From assembly GCF_020379485.1 (NCBI RefSeq), contig NW_026014653.1:434001-498000 (forward strand): DNA of 64,000 nt. Reading direction: 5' to 3'. The position numbers were made by a program, and so were the translations under genes. The notes below the pieces were generated by a model. It made no database searches. It saw nothing but the letters and a program-made list of their open reading frames with translations, and had not been told where the DNA came from. Positions 59,489 through 64,000 of the stretch are shown in pieces; positions within the stretch are counted from its first letter, which is position 1, and each line of letters begins with the position of its first letter. Source of the DNA: Brassica napus. Its lineage: Eukaryota; Streptophyta; Magnoliopsida; Brassicales; Brassicaceae.

Positions 59489-60424
59489 TCTTTTATATAT
59501 TAATTGAGAAACATTACAACATTTTTTTATAGACATGTGTCATCAATATAATGATTCTTATATTCTCTATAAAATAGGTTTGGTCCATTTAAAATATATT
59601 GTAAATTTTATTAAACTAACTATCAAACTAGTAAACAAAGAATATTTTTCATCTTTTTTTTAAGTAAAAATTACGGAATTACTTAATATGATTACCATAT
59701 ATATATATATATATATATATATATCAATTAATGATTATGAATGATAACGATTTGATAATAATTTTTTGATCCTCTCTCCTTTTCATTTAATTTTATATTA
59801 TTAAAGGAAATTAAAACAAAATAATTTTGATTTTTTGTATATGTTACATTTTGGATATTTTAAAATAAATATAAATTGCTAAAAATGCTAAAAGTCACAC
59901 ATTGAAAATTTTGTGATCAAAGGTTTAAATTTTCTTTTGTTATAAAAATGATACAAATGATCATAAAATCCTATGAATATGAAGTCTCATTAATAAATAT
60001 TCATATCAAATATATAAATATGGCAATTTCAAAATTTGCATTGAGGAAATATCGAGACCTTAATATTTTCAAATTTGCATTTAAAAAATCTCACACTGAA
60101 AATTATGAGTCTAATGATTTATTTTTTTTGTATTATAATAATATACAACTGTTAATAAAATCATATGAGTATGAAGTATAAATTAAAAAAAAATTATATT
60201 AAAATATACAATATATCTATGTCAATATCATTAAATTTAGTTATATACCAAATGAAATAAATAAATTTATTGTAAATACACAAGAGGTATTGTTTTGATT
60301 TATGTGCTTCTTTTAATTTAATTATAAACATAATACTTAAATGAACACAAAATAAATAATGATATGTAAAAATCATTTATATACATAATGTTCATCTTGC
60401 AGAAGGTGCAGTATAATGAATTAG
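59489..60424 (+). mobile_element. Helitron g, 936 bp, decayed 3' end
   Basis: Begins TCTTTTATATATTAATTGAG after host A. The 3' end catcttgcagaaggtgcag... ttag aligns with Helitron e's hairpin end but has lost the G/C pairs and final CTAG by mutation. Confidence 0.65.
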
Positions 60425-60459
60425 GATCACATCACATTATTCACAAAGGCTTCATAACA

Positions 60460-63400
60460 TCTATATATATAAAGTTGGTTTTTTCCCTTTTTATGACTTG
60501 TGGAAAGGAGTTTGTTGACATGTGTCCTTATATTTTTTTTTGTATTTTAAATCCTTTTACTTTTAAATTATTACAATTTGTTCCATCAATCTCTAATTAT
60601 GTACTATATAATCCTTCTCACACTTTTTAGTCCATAAAATTCAAGAAATAAATTAATATAAATATATTTTAAATATTTAATTTATTTACAATTAAAAATA
60701 GCATAAACTTTCACCATTTTATTATTTTTACTAATTTTTATTAATTCATTTACAAACTAATAATAAGAAACTAGAGCACTAACGCAAATAACCAAGAAAG
60801 CGGGTCAGAAGGAGAATAATAATCGAAAGGCCAAAGCCACCAAGAAGCAGGAACATATATATATATGTTTAAAGCACCAGACTCACAATCAGTAGCTAAA
60901 ATGTAAGAAACACCTCACAAACTAAACAAGAATATACAACACGTCCATGCAAGTGAAAAACCACAAAGCTTTGTTATAGAAGGGACCAAAGCTCCAAGAG
61001 ACTAATTCCGCACACCTATACCAAAGGAAACATGGAAATAAAAAAAAACAACTTGAGGGAGGGAGAATGGAAGACAACCACCACAAAATTAGAGACTAAA
61101 CTTGAGACCATAAATAACCTTCCAAGCCCATATAACATGCACGGACGAAAACATTATCCAAACCTCGACTGGCAAACATGGTGAAAAGGAGAACCACTAG
61201 AGATGCGATGAAAGCTGCAAAGAGATGCGAGAATTGATATCTTGCATATTTCCATTATCTTATCCATTCATCCATGTGCATTTTGATCATATAGACTAGG
61301 ATTTAGTCATGTTTAGGTTACATTTTGCATACATGAGTCTCTATCAGGTGTTGGAGTGCCACATGGAGTTCTTGGGGCTATTTGGATGCATTTGGAGCTC
61401 AAAGGAGGTGATATACGTGATCATTGGACGAGCAGAGTAGGGGAGCGAGGTTCCGCAGCGACGTCATGAGGTCGCTCCAAAGCACCTCTCAGAGCGACCT
61501 AGCTGGAGCGACTCCGTGAAGTCGCTCGCCATACTCACCCCGTGAAGCGACTTGCCCAGAGCGATGCGCCGAGGTCGCTCGCATCTCACACACCTCTCGG
61601 AGCGACCTCCTAAAGCGACGCCATGAAGTCGCTCGCGTTCTCGTCACTCCGAACAGTCTTAGATGACCCTGGAGCGACCTCTCAGAGCGACCTATCAAGG
61701 TCGCTCCCGATCCAGAGCGACCCGTTGGAGCGACACACCAAAGTCGCTCGGGACCTCTCGCCCGGAGACACCAAAAATCGGCCCTGGAGCGACCTTCCGG
61801 AGCGACACCTGCAAGTCGCTCCGCGTTATTTTGCTGCCGAAAATCATGACTTCTCAAGGACCTTTTTGCAATTTATTTTGGACGTTTTACATTTCTAAAA
61901 CCTATGTTTTAAACATCATTTGTAGCCACCAGACAGATGATCTTTTGATCTATTGAGAAATACACAAAAACTCTCTTGAGAAGTTCATCTCTTGGATTTT
62001 GATTGTTATGTTCTTGTGTTATTGTTGATTTCTTATCTATTTCTCTACATGATTAATCTGAAATCCAATATGGGTTTAAGAGGAATCATGGAGATTAGTG
62101 AGTAATCACCTTTTGAATTCATGGGTTAGGGAGATTAAGGGTGATTAGGTTAGTTCTAGGATGTTTTAGTGTAGATCATTCTTGTTCCTTGCTAGTAGAG
62201 TATTCCTAATGCATCGTCTGAGTTGGCCACTCAAAAGTTGATCAATAGGCATTTTCCACCCGAAAGGTGTTTGATGAAATGCCTGAGACAACTCTCATAG
62301 GCTTTTAGTATACTTTGCCAAAGACATTTGTTGTTAAAGATGCTAAGATAGCTAATAGACTTGTTAGTAATGATTGCTTTCATATTATTCAACCAAAGAC
62401 ATTTGATGTTTGAGATATGTTAGCAAATGAGCATTCATCTAGACACAGAGCTTGTTTAGAATTATGTCTAGGCTTAAGGTTGATAGTTTGATTGATCGTT
62501 TGTCCTTAGTTCGATACTTGATCACCCAAGGTCTAATCCCTATGCCCATGAGTTCTATTTTCCCTTAGTCAAGAAAGTATCATTCTGTTATTGCTTTCTA
62601 GTTTTAGTCATAGCTTAAAACCCATCTAAATCATTGGTTGCACTTAGATTAAGTGAGTACTTGCATTCTCAGTGCTTTGATATCCCTCAGAACTGGTTCG
62701 ACAATCACTATATTACAACATTTTTCTTAGGAGCCTTGAAAACTCCTAACATCAAGAATAGAGAGGGAAAGGGAGACGAAACGAAATTAGAAAACTATGA
62801 AACCGTCTTCGAGCTATGAAAGAGAGCATAGAAGTCAGAACACCAAAAATTAGATCTTGAAAATCAAGACGAGCAGTGACTATTGACGGTAAGCCAACGT
62901 TGAGGAATACAACATCAAAAACGACTAAACTCTGACCCAACCAAGAAGATACAGTTCCTAACATCAGCTGAAATCTAAGAAAGAAGAGGAGCAGTCAATA
63001 ACCTACAATGCCGTGAGAATCAACCGAAAAACTGAAAACTCATAAACCCGATCTACAACAAATACCATATAATCTCACAGGTGAAGAAGACAAGGAAAGA
63101 CAAGAGAAAGATGTAAGTCTTTTTCCGGTGATGGTGAGAAGCACCGCACATCAGAAAGGTAAAGAAATACATAGACGGTGATGGCTTAAGGTCGAAATAT
63201 AGGGAGAGGGAAAAAAACATCTTAAAAGTTATAATTTTAAAAAATATGAAGAAAAATATAATACAATTTTGACACTGAAACCGTTAATCTTAGAATCAAC
63301 AAAGTTATTGAAATTCAATATTCTTTTACGTTAGATGTTCATTTCACTACTAACAAGTATTATACACACAACACATTATTCGGAAAAAACAAACACAAAA

Positions 63401-63554
63401 TATATTAACCTATCATCTATTACTACATAACACATTAAAAACACCAAATAATTATCTTAAGAAATAAAAACGACAACATAATTACATTATCCAAAAAATC
63501 ATGTTCTAGCAATAATAAAAACAATATTTCGCGCAAAGCGCGGACACCCCCTGG
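60460..63554 (+). mobile_element. Helitron h, 3.1 kb, carrying a nested solo LTR
   Basis: Begins TCTATATATATAAAGTTGG after host A and ends with hairpin CGCGCAAAGCGCG then GACACCCCCTGG before host T. Without the solo LTR at 61235-62754 it is about 1.57 kb. No Rep/helicase. Confidence 0.77.
61235..62754. mobile_element. Solo LTR (GAGCGAC family), 1.52 kb
   Basis: Starts TGATATCTTGCATATTTCC and ends CTCCTAACATCA, with a perfect 5-bp duplication agaat (61230-61234; 62755-62759). Nearly identical over most of its length to 35659-37121, but its AGCGAC/GTCGCT cluster (61450-61830) is longer and differs in arrangement. Nested in Helitron h. Confidence 0.94.
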
Positions 63555-63833
63555 TATACTACTAAAATCATATTAAAAGAAATAGAGAAATAATCGGATA
63601 GTTGAGCTCTTCTCCATCCGTTCATACCATCTCCATAAAATCGGAAAGTTTTGACGGTTCTCTTTGTGAAACCGGCGAGAATTACGGCTCACCTACTTAG
63701 ATCCTTGGAGGAACCAGAATAAAACGACTTTGTAATAATAAAGATTCAAAGACTGTATATAGCCCGCGCAGGCCGGCGTAGCAGATGCCAAACCAGTGGT
63801 CACATTCATTAACAGTGGTTCCAACCAATGTCT
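63555..63833. other. TPS-3 3' flank
   Basis: Presumed 3' UTR and downstream region of the next TPS gene (minus strand). No element ends seen. Confidence 0.5.
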
Positions 63834-64000
63834 TTACAGACGAATCAGTTCAACATAAAGAGAAATAATATATTCCTTAATTTTTCCTTCAGGATGTGTT
63901 AATCCTTCACCGTAGCCGTAGGCAACGTTGGTCATGCGTGCACAATTGATGGCTTCCTTGAGAACTCTCCTTGGCACATCTTTTATCGTCAAGAACTCTT
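63834..64000 (-). CDS. TPS-3: terpene synthase, last exon (partial)
   Basis: C-terminal end of another class I terpene synthase, running off the window. The minus strand reads EFLTIKDVPRRVLKEAINCA, ARMTNVAYGYGEGLTHPEGK, then IKEYIISLYVELIRL-stop, aligning without gaps to the TPS-1 C-terminus (ending MFVDQIRL) but clearly more diverged than TPS-2 is. No break in the 55 codons visible; whether the rest is intact cannot be seen. It confirms that the TPS array continues rightward. Confidence 0.9.
   Translation of the reverse strand, partial: EFLTIKDVPRRVLKEAINCARMTNVAYGYGEGLTHPEGKIKEYIISLYVELIRL

Overview
This is a nuclear plant window, almost certainly from a Brassicaceae species (probably tribe Brassiceae). 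It has spliced genes with short AT-rich introns, a nuclear tRNA, Helitrons, Cassandra/TRIM elements, Stowaway and Emigrant MITEs, LINEs and copia/gypsy retrotransposons. Its genes resemble a run of Arabidopsis thaliana chromosome 4 in order: AAH (At4g20070), GSO1 (At4g20140), a small complex I subunit (At4g20150), then the terpene synthase and CYP71A cluster (At4g20200-At4g20240). Those identities come from my recognition of the translations, not from a search.

Layout: 1-3.2 kb is conserved gene space: the allantoate amidohydrolase 3' end, tRNA-Thr(AGT), a GSO1-type receptor kinase relic and an intact 81-aa complex I subunit gene. 4.4-7.9 kb holds the only terpene synthase (TPS-1) that reads intact, with seven exons and 617 codons on the minus strand. 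8-14 kb is LINE, MITE and AT-rich sequence. 14.3-22 kb holds a broken TPS copy (TPS-B) and a further copy of TPS intron 5 (copy C), both filled with Helitrons, a Cassandra element, a TRIM solo LTR and MITEs. 22.7-27.1 kb is one 4.35-kb Helitron. 27-31.3 kb is a CACTA-like remnant, a solo LTR and a decayed gypsy gag. 31.3-37.9 kb is a CYP71A relic split by a copia element, which is itself split by a solo LTR. 39-46 kb is TPS-2 (pseudogene) and 46.8-51.6 kb is a CYP71A pseudogene. 52-64 kb is LINEs, repeats, two Helitrons and a second solo LTR, ending in the last exon of a further TPS gene (TPS-3) that runs out of the window.

How it fits together: every TPS and P450 lies on the minus strand, in alternating TPS-P450 order. 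The 3' flank and introns of TPS-1 recur around TPS-2, and a P450 upstream motif recurs at about 52, 54.8 and 59.4 kb. The region therefore grew by repeated duplication of a TPS+CYP71 module, the layout of a terpenoid biosynthetic cluster, and then decayed. Because the duplicates share introns, they supply empty sites that prove many transposon insertions. The most unusual observation is that TPS intron 5 was hit by two different Helitrons, in opposite orientation, at exactly the same A|T position in two paralogous copies. I found no clearly new protein-coding system.
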